Source: an uncultured Clostridia bacterium (GTDB lineage: Bacteria; Bacillota; Clostridia; Oscillospirales; JAAYOS01). From it: a DNA stretch of 45,144 nucleotides. The stretch spans positions 1 through 45,144 of the forward strand of contig CALXFK010000103.1 in NCBI GenBank assembly GCA_944387575.1. Reading direction: 5' to 3'. The translations under genes and the position numbers were made by a program. The notes beneath the pieces were generated by a model that saw nothing but the letters and a program-made list of their open reading frames with translations, was not told the origin of the DNA and made no database searches. This document shows, in pieces, positions 7,627-14,273 of this stretch. Position 1 is the first letter of the stretch; every line of letters begins with the position of its first letter.

Positions 7627-8329
7627 CGCCGCCCTCGTCCCCGTTCACGTCGTTACCGTCGTCGTTTCTCAACACCCACCCCGATCCACGGATAGTGTGC
7701 AGGAGCTTCGGGGTGCGGTTTTCGTCTATCTTCTTGCGCAGTCTGCTCATGTAGCCGTCTACATTATTTGAATTGCCGGAACGCTCGTAGTTCCAGATCC
7801 TGTCCTCTATCTGCTCGCGCGAAAGAACGATGCCCTTGTTTCTTATCATGTACTCGAGTATCGTAAACTCCTTCGGCAAAAGAGAGATGTTTTCTCCCCC
7901 ACGTGTGACCGTCCGCCGCGCGGTATCCACCGTCAGGTCTGCGAGCGTAAAGACGTTGCTGCGGCTGCCCGAGCGCTTTCGGGTCATTGCGCGTATGCGG
8001 GCGAGAAGCTCGTCAAAATCAAACGGCTTTATTAGGTAGTCGTCTGCACCGAGGTCAAGACCGGTCACCCGGTCGCTTACCGCATCGCGAGCGGTGAGAA
8101 ACAGCACAGGCGTATCGTTGCCGTTCGCCCTCATACGTCGCAGAAGTTCGTAACCGTCGAGCTTCGGCATCATCACGTCGAGAACTATGCCGTCGTACTC
8201 GGCACCGAGCATATAGTCGAGTGCCTCCTCGCCGTTATAGCATCCGTCCACGCTATAACCGGATTTTGTCAGGGTTTTAACTATGAGACGGTTCATGTCT
8301 ACCGCATCCTCCACAACAAGGATCCTCAT
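7619..8329 (-). CDS. OmpR/PhoB-type response regulator
   Basis: A 236-residue transcription factor with a receiver domain (acidic pair EDA at 7-9, phospho-acceptor Asp51 in LDVMMP, Thr79, Lys101 in IKPF) and a winged-helix DNA-binding domain from about residue 125 (LLPKEFTILEYMI ... NNVDGYMSRLRKKI ... IRGSGWVL). The start was set at ATG 8329, behind GGGAGGTG at a good distance; in-frame codons further upstream lie in the promoter. It is transcribed with the kinase and most likely controls the PepSY operon and its own promoter. The acidic C-terminal tail (NDDGNDVNGDEGGDA) is longer than usual. Confidence 0.95.
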   Translation of the reverse strand: MRILVVEDAVDMNRLIVKTLTKSGYSVDGCYNGEEALDYMLGAEYDGIVLDVMMPKLDGYELLRRMRANGNDTPVLFLTARDAVSDRVTGLDLGADDYLIKPFDFDELLARIRAMTRKRSGSRSNVFTLADLTVDTARRTVTRGGENISLLPKEFTILEYMIRNKGIVLSREQIEDRIWNYERSGNSNNVDGYMSRLRKKIDENRTPKLLHTIRGSGWVLRNDDGNDVNGDEGGDA

Positions 8330-8363
8330 TAGCGCACCTCCCGATAAATCGATCATTTTCACT

Positions 8364-8392
8364 ATTATACAGCGTTTTCACGATCGATTCAA
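8364..8392 (-). promoter_or_regulatory. Promoter of the two-component operon, flanked by repeats
   Basis: Minus strand TTGAAT (8387-8392), 17-base spacer, TATAAT (8364-8369). The -10 is bracketed by an inverted ATCGATC...GATCGAT pair and two direct copies of GTGAAAA spaced 19 bases apart, which may be operator half-sites. Confidence 0.75.
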
Positions 8393-8400
8393 ATCAAATT

Positions 8401-8421
8401 GGGGCAGCCATTGGCTGCCCC
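8401..8421 (-). terminator. Hairpin after the anti-sigma gene, likely terminator
   Basis: Perfect 9-bp stem GGGGCAGCC / GGCTGCCCC with a 3-nt loop, lying 43 bases past the anti-sigma stop codon. On the minus strand it is followed by AATTTGATTTG, T-rich but not a clean run. Confidence 0.6.
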
Positions 8422-8463
8422 TCACACAAAATATTATAAATGTAATAATGTAATGTGGACCAT

Positions 8464-9246
8464 TTAAAAGCTAAGATAAACTGTGAGCGTCATCGTTTCA
8501 ATATCGTATGAGCTGTCTAAAACGGAGTATATACCTGGGTATTCCCCAACCTCTGGCACGCTGTCTAGCACAACCACTACTTGCTCAACTGTACTGCCAA
8601 CGTTCTGCTCCACGAGCACAAGCTGCTCTTCGCTCAAAATCAACTCGACCATTCCGTCGTCAGAGACCGCAAGCGTTCCTTCGATGCTGGAAAACGCAGT
8701 CGAGCCTCCGGCAGAAGCGACAGCATTGATCTGCGGTTTTGCGGCGTCACTTTCCCCGTCTGCCATATCGCTTGTTACGATAGACGTGTTAGGCTGTTCT
8801 GCTATCGAGGCGTTTTCAAGCGGGGCAGAGCCGTCCAATGTGTCAAATGCGTTGCATTCGAACAGGGCGCTTTCTGCATTGCGCAAAGTTTCTCCGCCGG
8901 TATCCGAACTTGAACCGATACTGCCAAACAGCCCGGAACGCGCTACGAGTACAAGCGCGATGCTCGCGGCGATAAGCGCTCCGCCTCGCGGAAGCCAGAA
9001 CCGCAACCCGCTCCTTTTGCGCTTTGCAGTCTTCTGCTTTTGAACCTCACTCAAAACATTGCCGATAAGCTCCTCGGGTGCATCCTCTATCGGCAGATTC
9101 CCCTCAATGGCACGGCAAAACTCCAGGAACTCCCTGCACTCGGAGCACACCGAGAGGTGCTCCGCAAGTTCGTCTTTTTCGACATCCCCAAGCGTCTCGT
9201 CAACAGAACGGCTCGCAAGCTCCATGTAATATTCGTGGTCTTTCAA
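8464..9246 (-). CDS. Anti-sigma factor with zinc-finger (zf-HC2) domain
   Basis: A 260-residue single-pass membrane protein. The N-terminal zinc-binding anti-sigma motif is visible as H30-x3-C34-x2-C37 (EHLSVCSEC), and should hold the ECF sigma factor at the membrane. A basic stretch (KRKRSG) precedes one transmembrane helix (about 88-108). The outer part of about 150 residues is acidic and Ser/Thr-rich with no recognised domain, and ends in beta-strand-like sequence. It overlaps the sigma gene by ATGA. Release of the sigma factor would normally require a signal or proteolysis; an rseP-type protease lies in this window at 25231, though a link is only inference. Confidence 0.88.
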   Translation of the reverse strand: MKDHEYYMELASRSVDETLGDVEKDELAEHLSVCSECREFLEFCRAIEGNLPIEDAPEELIGNVLSEVQKQKTAKRKRSGLRFWLPRGGALIAASIALVLVARSGLFGSIGSSSDTGGETLRNAESALFECNAFDTLDGSAPLENASIAEQPNTSIVTSDMADGESDAAKPQINAVASAGGSTAFSSIEGTLAVSDDGMVELILSEEQLVLVEQNVGSTVEQVVVVLDSVPEVGEYPGIYSVLDSSYDIETMTLTVYLSF

Positions 9247-9863
9247 CGCGCATCACCGTCCTTCACATCTTTAGACGGACGTGTCGACGGAATGTTCCCG
9301 GAAATTTTTAGAATTTCCTGGAGCTGCCTGCGCGCCCTGAAAAGCCTGGATTTGACTGTACCTTCCTCGATTTCGAGCGCTTCGGCTATTTCCGAATAGC
9401 TCATATCGCTTATTTCACGCATTACGAAAACCGTTTTCCATTCCGGCTTCAGCTCGTTTATAGCGCGCTCGAGCGCGTCGGACAGTTCATCGTTTTCAAC
9501 GCTTCGTTCCGGGCTGTGCTTCTCGTCTGGCAATTCGAGCTGCGTGTCCTCTCCCTCGTCATCGCTTGTGGTGATCGAAACAGTCTGCATACGCGAATTT
9601 TTCCGGTAAAAGTCGGTGCAGATGTTGGAAACTATGCGGTAGAGCCAGGTGGAGAACTTGGATTCGGAATTGAACTGCGGCAGCGCGCGCCAGACCCGCA
9701 CAAAGGTCTCCTGCGAAATGTCGAGCGCGTCCTCCCGGTTGCCGGACATCCGCAGCGCAATCGAAAAAACCTGGTTCTGGTGCAGACGGACAAGCTCCTC
9801 AAACGCTGCGATGTCGCCCGCCCCTGCGCGAACGGCAAGTAAATTGGAGTCCACCGGATTCAC
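9243..9863 (-). CDS. ECF-type RNA polymerase sigma factor
   Basis: A 206-residue sigma-70 family member with only regions 2 and 4. Region 2 is seen in DALDISQETFVRVWRALPQF and the DNA-melting segment FSTWLYRIVSN; region 4 in PEWKTVFVMREISDMSYSEI and the helix-turn-helix EEGTVKSRLFRARRQL. A charged linker (about 105-135) separates them. Start is GTG at 9863, overlapping the dus stop codon (GTGA) with AGGGAAGAG in front, so it is coupled to dus. It is paired with the zinc anti-sigma factor downstream. Its regulon is unknown; no duplicate of a GGAAC-type promoter was recognised before the operon. Confidence 0.94.
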   Translation of the reverse strand: MNPVDSNLLAVRAGAGDIAAFEELVRLHQNQVFSIALRMSGNREDALDISQETFVRVWRALPQFNSESKFSTWLYRIVSNICTDFYRKNSRMQTVSITTSDDEGEDTQLELPDEKHSPERSVENDELSDALERAINELKPEWKTVFVMREISDMSYSEIAEALEIEEGTVKSRLFRARRQLQEILKISGNIPSTRPSKDVKDGDAR

Positions 9864-10834
9864 CTCTTCCCTGCAAGGTCACGTCGTATTCCCTTTGTGA
9901 CGTCGTATATGTCCTGCATGGTCTTTATCTGAGTGATTTTTTCCTTATAATATCCCGCATATGGAACGCCCCTGAGATACCAGGCATAGTGTTTGCGAGC
10001 CTCAAGGCACGCAATCTTTTCGCCCTTGTATTGCGCGGCAAGCTCAAATTGACGCAGAGCGATGTCGCACTTCGTGTTGAGGTCGGGCTCGGGCGGGATC
10101 TCCTCTCCTTCAAACAGAGCCCGTATCTGCGAGAATAGCCACGGTCTGCCAAACGAGGCTCGACCTATCATCACCGCATCCGCGCCGGTGTAGTCGAGGA
10201 TGCGCCGAGCATCGCGAGCAGAGACAACATCGCCGTTTGCAATTACCGGAATTTTTACCGCGCGCTTCACGTCGCGTATCCAGTCCCAGTTCGCCGTTCC
10301 GGTATAGAGCTGCACGCGCGTTCTGCCGTGTATGCATACAGCGGACACTCCAAGCTGTTCACATCGCTGAGCAAGCTCGACGCAGTTTATCGAACCGCGG
10401 TCCCAACCGGCGCGCATCTTCACCGAGACCGGCACGGGACTGGCGGACACGACCGCCTCTATGACTGCGGATGCCTTTTCAAGGTCGCGCATCAGCGCCG
10501 ACCCCTCGCCGTTTGAAGTTATTTTCCCCATCGGGCAGCCCATATTGATGTCTATCACATCCGCTCCGCTCAATTCGGCGGCGATCTTTGTGCCTTCGCG
10601 CATCGCAGCCGGGTCGGAGCCGAAAATCTGGACGGCGTACGGGTGCTCGTCCTGCCCCGGCGTGACGAGTGAAAACGACTTGCGGTCTTTGTATGTGAGC
10701 GCCTTTGCGCTGACCATTTCTGAATACGTATACTGCGCACCCGCCTCCCGGCAGACCGTCCTGAATGCTATATCAGTGACCCCCGCCATCGGTGCGAGCA
10801 CCACCCTGTTCCTGTCAAAAAAATCAATAACCAT
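9860..10834 (-). CDS. dus: tRNA-dihydrouridine synthase
   Basis: A 324-residue FMN enzyme that reduces uridine to dihydrouridine in tRNA. The TIM-barrel opens with LAPMAGVTDIAFR, the catalytic cysteine is Cys100 in DINMGCPMGKI, and HGRTRVQLYTG plus the phosphate-binding VMIGRASFGRPWLF are typical of the bacterial DusB-like group. I place the start at ATG 10834 because the family begins with such a short N-terminus; in-frame ATGs upstream lie in or before the promoter. No Shine-Dalgarno precedes it, and the promoter is so near that the transcript may be leaderless. The ECF sigma factor follows with a 4-base overlap. Confidence 0.94.
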   Translation of the reverse strand: MVIDFFDRNRVVLAPMAGVTDIAFRTVCREAGAQYTYSEMVSAKALTYKDRKSFSLVTPGQDEHPYAVQIFGSDPAAMREGTKIAAELSGADVIDINMGCPMGKITSNGEGSALMRDLEKASAVIEAVVSASPVPVSVKMRAGWDRGSINCVELAQRCEQLGVSAVCIHGRTRVQLYTGTANWDWIRDVKRAVKIPVIANGDVVSARDARRILDYTGADAVMIGRASFGRPWLFSQIRALFEGEEIPPEPDLNTKCDIALRQFELAAQYKGEKIACLEARKHYAWYLRGVPYAGYYKEKITQIKTMQDIYDVTKGIRRDLAGKR

Positions 10835-10843
10835 AACAGTGTA

Positions 10844-10872
10844 ATAATACCACATTGCCATTCGCTTATCAA
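10844..10872 (-). promoter_or_regulatory. Promoter of dus-sigma-antisigma operon, apparently leaderless
   Basis: Minus strand TTGATA (10867-10872), 17-base spacer, TATTAT (10844-10849). Only nine bases separate the -10 from the dus ATG at 10834, so transcription should start within a few bases of the start codon. Confidence 0.7.
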
Positions 10873-10940
10873 GCGGCATGCGAATATACAAAGGGCTGCG
10901 GTGAGAAAATAATTACACATTCTTTTAAGGGGGAAACTGT

Positions 10941-11948
10941 GTGAAAACGGCATTTTTTGACAGCAAACCGTATGACAAAATATGGTTTGAGCCGCTTTTA
11001 AAGGCGGCTGGTATCGAGTACAAATTCTTTGAATACAAGTTGTCGGCGGAGACGGCGCGGCTTGCCGACGGATACGATGCTGTGTGCATATTCGTAAATG
11101 ACCGGGCGGACGCCGCCGCGATAGATGCGCTGTACCGAGGCGGTGTACGCCTGATAGCGCTGCGCTGTTCGGGCTACAACAATATAGATTTTGCGGCGGC
11201 GAAGGGAAAGATACGCATAGTGCGTGTCCCGGCGTACTCGCCCTCTGCGGTCGCGGAGTACACGATGGGGCTACTGCTTGCGATCGGGCGGAAGATACCC
11301 CGCGCATATAGCCGCACGCGCGCTGGAAATTTCTCGATAAACGGGCTTATTGGGTTTGACTTTGAGGGGCGTACCGCAGGAATTATCGGAACAGGGCGGA
11401 TAGGAAGGAATTTTATACGCATATGTTCTGGACTCGGGATGAAGGTGGTTGCCTACGACCCCTACCCTGCTGCCGATTCCGGCATTGATTACCGTCCGCT
11501 CAGCGAGCTGTTGCGGGTGTCGGATGTCATCTCGCTTCACTGTCCTCTCACCGAGGAGACGCACCACATAATATGTGATAAGAGTATTTCTCAGATGAAG
11601 GACGGGGTACTGATAGTAAACACTTCACGAGGAGCTCTCATAGATACCGGGGCCCTGCTTGACGGGTTGAAGTCCGGAAAAATCGGAGGCGCGGGGCTAG
11701 ACGTGTACGAGGAGGAGGAGCAGTATTTCTTTGAGGACTGTTCAAACGAGGTTATCCGAGATGAGGAGCTTCTGCAGCTACTCTCGATCCCGAATGTCGT
11801 GATGTCCTCTCACCAGGCATTTTTCACCGAGGATGCGTTGCGCGCGATCGCGGAGGTCACGGTAGACAATCTGCGCACATTTTTCCAGGGTAAGCCACTA
11901 AAAAACGAGCTCTGTTTAGACTGCCGTGAGGTGACAGCCGCTCGCTGA
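10941..11948 (+). CDS. D-2-hydroxyacid dehydrogenase, probably D-lactate dehydrogenase
   Basis: A 335-residue NAD enzyme that would reduce pyruvate or a related 2-keto acid to the D-hydroxy acid. The NAD loop GTGRIG is at 150-155 and the catalytic residues are Arg230 (NTSRGALIDT), Glu259 (LDVYEEE) and His291 (SSHQAFFT). The insert YEEEEQYFFEDCSN and the HQAFFT end are hallmarks of the fermentative D-LDH (LdhA) subgroup rather than SerA or glyoxylate reductases; aromatic 2-keto acids are also possible substrates. It starts at GTG 10941 behind AAGGGGGAAA. It is monocistronic, with the coaW promoter or an inverted repeat right behind it. Confidence 0.87.
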   Translation: MKTAFFDSKPYDKIWFEPLLKAAGIEYKFFEYKLSAETARLADGYDAVCIFVNDRADAAAIDALYRGGVRLIALRCSGYNNIDFAAAKGKIRIVRVPAYSPSAVAEYTMGLLLAIGRKIPRAYSRTRAGNFSINGLIGFDFEGRTAGIIGTGRIGRNFIRICSGLGMKVVAYDPYPAADSGIDYRPLSELLRVSDVISLHCPLTEETHHIICDKSISQMKDGVLIVNTSRGALIDTGALLDGLKSGKIGGAGLDVYEEEEQYFFEDCSNEVIRDEELLQLLSIPNVVMSSHQAFFTEDALRAIAEVTVDNLRTFFQGKPLKNELCLDCREVTAAR

Positions 11949-11978
11949 GCGCGTTTTGGCAAACACTGCCGTATTTGC

Positions 11979-12029
11979 TTGCATTCTGTGCCGTATGATG
12001 GTATAATAACCGAACGGCGGTTATTATAC
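11979..12029 (+). promoter_or_regulatory. coaW promoter with a 12-bp inverted repeat covering -10 and start site
   Basis: TTGCAT (11979-11984), 17-base spacer, TATAAT (12002-12007). The -10 is inside the left arm of a perfect inverted repeat, GTATAATAACCG (12001-12012) and CGGTTATTATAC (12018-12029), so the start site near 12014 lies in its loop. It could be a repressor operator; alternatively the same hairpin, followed by TTTAATT, may end the ldh transcript. Confidence 0.65.
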
Positions 12030-12039
12030 TTTAATTCAA

Positions 12040-12100
12040 GCCGTTTTTCTCGTCCCTTACGGGACAACCGAAAAACATGGCAATTATGCCGTTCCGGCAT
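12040..12100 (+). promoter_or_regulatory. Structured 5' leader of coaW (two hairpins)
   Basis: Hairpin A spans 12040-12081: GCC and GTTTTTC pair with GAAAAAC and GGC, with an inner GTCCC-TTAC-GGGAC stem. Hairpin B is ATGCCG-TTC-CGGCAT (12086-12100). Together they fill the roughly 110-nt untranslated leader before the GTG at 12126. No known riboswitch class was recognised. Confidence 0.45.
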
Positions 12101-12125
12101 AACAGACACAAGGATGTGGTAAACG

Positions 12126-12971
12126 GTGGGAATTGTAGTAGGGATCGATATAGGTGGGAGCACGACCAAAATTATCGGTGTGCGCGACGGTGAGATAATA
12201 ACGCCGCTCATGGTGAGGGCAAACGACCCGATAGCGTCGCTATTTGGTGCGTTCGGAAAGTTTATCGACATCAATTGTTTGACAATTGATAACGTCGAGA
12301 GGGTCGCGATAACCGGCGTCGGTTCATCCGGCGTCACAAGACCGATTTATGGTATCCCGACGGTTCGCGTGGAGGAGTTTCTGGCAAACGGGTTCGGGGG
12401 TCTCTACCTCTCGAAGCTCGACGATGCACTGATAGTGAGTATGGGCACCGGTACCGCGTTCGTCATCGCGGACCGTACCGGCAGCACGAAACACATCGGC
12501 GGAACCGGAATGGGCGGCGGCGCGCTGCTTGGTCTTTCGAGCCTGCTGCTCAACATCAGGAATATTGATGTCCTGATAGACCTCGCCTCGACCGGTAACC
12601 TCGGCAATATCGACCTGACGGTCGGCGATATTTCAAAGGGAGAGATATCAACTCTCAAGCCATATACAACCGCTGCGAACTTCGGAAAGATCAGCGATGT
12701 GGCGGAGAAGAGCGACATTGCGCTTGCGATATTTAACCTTGTATTCCAGACGATAGGTATTATGGCGGTTTTTGCAGCGCGCGGGCTTGGCAGGGATGAG
12801 GCGGTGCTAATAGGCAACCTCACGACTATCCCCTACTGCCGGACGATACTCGCGGGTCTGTATGAGCTGCACGGGTTCCGATTCATTATCCCCGAGCACG
12901 CCGAATACGGTACCGCACTCGGCGCGGCGCTTGCGACTAAGCGCCCGGAGCAGCCGTTCGTGGTAATATAA
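12126..12971 (+). CDS. coaW: Type II pantothenate kinase
   Basis: A 281-residue kinase of the actin-like ASKHA fold that phosphorylates pantothenate, the first step to coenzyme A. The phosphate-1 loop GIDIGGSTTKI is at residues 6-16; VAITGVGSSG, VSMGTGTAFV and HIGGTGMGGGALLGL match the Fumble/CoaW type II family. This form is usually insensitive to CoA feedback and is common in staphylococci and Clostridia. It starts at GTG 12126 with AAGGATG upstream. It has its own promoter and structured leader and is followed by a strong terminator. I did not see a type I or III pantothenate kinase here to compare. Confidence 0.9.
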   Translation: MGIVVGIDIGGSTTKIIGVRDGEIITPLMVRANDPIASLFGAFGKFIDINCLTIDNVERVAITGVGSSGVTRPIYGIPTVRVEEFLANGFGGLYLSKLDDALIVSMGTGTAFVIADRTGSTKHIGGTGMGGGALLGLSSLLLNIRNIDVLIDLASTGNLGNIDLTVGDISKGEISTLKPYTTAANFGKISDVAEKSDIALAIFNLVFQTIGIMAVFAARGLGRDEAVLIGNLTTIPYCRTILAGLYELHGFRFIIPEHAEYGTALGAALATKRPEQPFVVI

Positions 12972-12995
12972 AAATAAAGAGTAAGCAGCGAAGTG

Positions 12996-13028
12996 ACCGG
13001 GAGCGCCTGACAGCGCTCCCGGTTTTAT
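12996..13028 (+). terminator. Rho-independent terminator of coaW
   Basis: Perfect 11-bp GC-rich stem ACCGGGAGCGC (12996-13006) / GCGCTCCCGGT (13013-13023) with a 6-nt loop and TTTTAT tail. Confidence 0.85.
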
Positions 13029-13128
13029 GTGTCCTTTTAAAAAGAAAGTGTAAATGTAACATACTGACCTCCGTTCGCATACGATATGACGAAAGATAAC
13101 CCGATTTCACTGAGAACTGGAGGCATAT

Positions 13129-13407
13129 ATGGACGAACTCCTCATACGCACGATCCTTTCCGGACCGCAAGGTGCAAAAATCATAGGAAACCTTGAAAAG
13201 GTAAAAAGTGTACTCGCAAGCCCGTCCGGGCGTGAGACTCTCAAGCTGCTGTCCGGCGGTGGTGGCGATGCGCTGAAGGCTGCGGCTGCTGCCGCGATGG
13301 AGGGAGACAAAGACGCGGCGTCCCGTATGATAAGCACACTTACGTCAACGCCGGACGGCGCAAAGCTCCTTCAGTCGGTAGTCGCAATGATAGCCTCTGG
13401 AAAGTGA
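13129..13407 (+). CDS. Uncharacterised small helical protein, first of a three-gene operon
   Basis: A 92-residue protein I do not recognise as a named family. It is predicted all-helical, rich in Ala, Gly, Ser and Lys, with GGGGDALKAAAAAAMEGDK in the middle and TPDGAKLLQSVVAMI at the end. It has no signal peptide, transmembrane segment or cysteine. A good Shine-Dalgarno (CTGGAGGC) precedes ATG 13129. Its start MDELLIRTILSGP resembles that of the next protein (MDEKLASLLSSP), and both end in a DG/EGxKLxxS helix, suggesting a diverged pair. Regulation is unclear; a CATACGAT at 13078-13085 is one base off the sigma-E -10 consensus. Confidence 0.75.
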   Translation: MDELLIRTILSGPQGAKIIGNLEKVKSVLASPSGRETLKLLSGGGGDALKAAAAAAMEGDKDAASRMISTLTSTPDGAKLLQSVVAMIASGK

Positions 13408-13414
13408 GGCATTC

Positions 13415-13828
13415 ATGGACGAAAAACTCGCGAGTCTTCTATCCTCCCCTGAGGTGATGGGGCAGGTAATGAACATTGTAAAATCTCTCTCCTCGCAGTC
13501 GGATACCAATTCCGATCCCCCATCCGTGACCGCAAATGCCACCCCGGACACATCCGAGTCTAATCAGGCGTCGCAGGTATCGGAAAAGAAGGCCGGACAG
13601 GAAGCTGGCGAGTACTCGCTGCTTTCAAAAATCGATCCGCGTCTTATTAGTTCGGCGATGAACGCATTTGGGGAGTACTCGAAGGATGACGAGGGCGTAA
13701 AACTGGTAAAGTCGCTCAAAGCACATCTGGGAGGCGAGTACTCCGGGCGCGTGGACCGAGCGGTGGAGGCGCTGAGATTGTCGCGCTCGGTCCGCTCGGC
13801 ACTCCATTCCATAAAGGGAGGCGGTTGA
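13415..13828 (+). CDS. Uncharacterised protein, second of the three-gene operon
   Basis: A 137-residue protein with an N-terminal helix (MDEKLASLLSSPEVMGQVMN), a disordered Ser/Asp/Pro/Ala/Gln linker (about 25-65) and a C-terminal helical, basic domain (about 68-137; KIDPRLISSAMNAF, VKLVKSLKAHL, Arg-rich RAVEALRLSRSVR). It has no membrane segment. It begins 7 bases after the first gene, with GTGAGGC as ribosome site, and its stop abuts the third gene. Basic C-terminus could bind nucleic acid or an acidic partner such as the third protein; this is speculation. Confidence 0.75.
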   Translation: MDEKLASLLSSPEVMGQVMNIVKSLSSQSDTNSDPPSVTANATPDTSESNQASQVSEKKAGQEAGEYSLLSKIDPRLISSAMNAFGEYSKDDEGVKLVKSLKAHLGGEYSGRVDRAVEALRLSRSVRSALHSIKGGG

Positions 13829-14161
13829 ATGTACTCGAGGTATAACCCGGTCCCGAACGAGAGGTTCTATCCGGTGACCGATACTCAGGAACGTGAACCT
13901 GATTTTGAGCTTGAGCCGGTACACAATTCCGCGTCCGAGGAGGCGGAGGAGGTACACGGCGGGATGCCGGCGCGGGAACCCGGGCTTCTTAAACCGGGAC
14001 TTATGAACGGTATACTCGACGCATTCAAGCACGAGGACGGGAAACTGGACTACGGGAGCCTAATAATACTGCTCATAACGATAATGATATTTCTAGAGGA
14101 TGGCAACAGCGAGACTGACCTTCTTATAATAGCGGCGGCACTAATCATAGTTGGATTTTAA
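13829..14161 (+). CDS. Uncharacterised small membrane protein, third of the three-gene operon
   Basis: A 110-residue protein with an N-terminal polar, acidic region (residues 1-67; Pro, Glu-rich, EEAEEVHGG) and a C-terminal hydrophobic hairpin (about 74-110): two short membrane helices separated by an acidic turn, FLEDGNSETDLL. Small Clostridia proteins with a comparable two-helix tail exist, but I cannot name a function. The ATG follows directly after the preceding stop, with GGGAGGCGG in front, so it is translated as part of the operon. A strong terminator follows at 14166. Confidence 0.78.
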   Translation: MYSRYNPVPNERFYPVTDTQEREPDFELEPVHNSASEEAEEVHGGMPAREPGLLKPGLMNGILDAFKHEDGKLDYGSLIILLITIMIFLEDGNSETDLLIIAAALIIVGF

Positions 14162-14165
14162 AAAA

Positions 14166-14193
14166 CAGGGTCGGGGGTGAGCCTCCGACCCTG
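14166..14193 (+). terminator. Terminator of the small-protein operon
   Basis: 12-bp stem CAGGGTCGGGGG / CCTCCGACCCTG (one G-U pair) with loop TGAG, five bases after the stop codon. The T tract is poor. Confidence 0.65.
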
Positions 14194-14221
14194 CTCCGTT
14201 GGCCGCTGAATGAAGAAAACC

Positions 14222-14248
14222 GCCCCGCGGGCATTTTGCTCACGGGGC
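14222..14248 (-). terminator. Terminator of the minus-strand alr/mazF-side operon
   Basis: Stem GCCCCG / CGGGGC with an inner GGGCA / TGCTC stem. On the minus strand it is followed by GGTTTTCTT. It lies 26 bases past the stop codon of the exported coiled-coil protein. Confidence 0.7.
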
Positions 14249-14273
14249 AGGTCGAAAGATATGTCGCTGTTTT

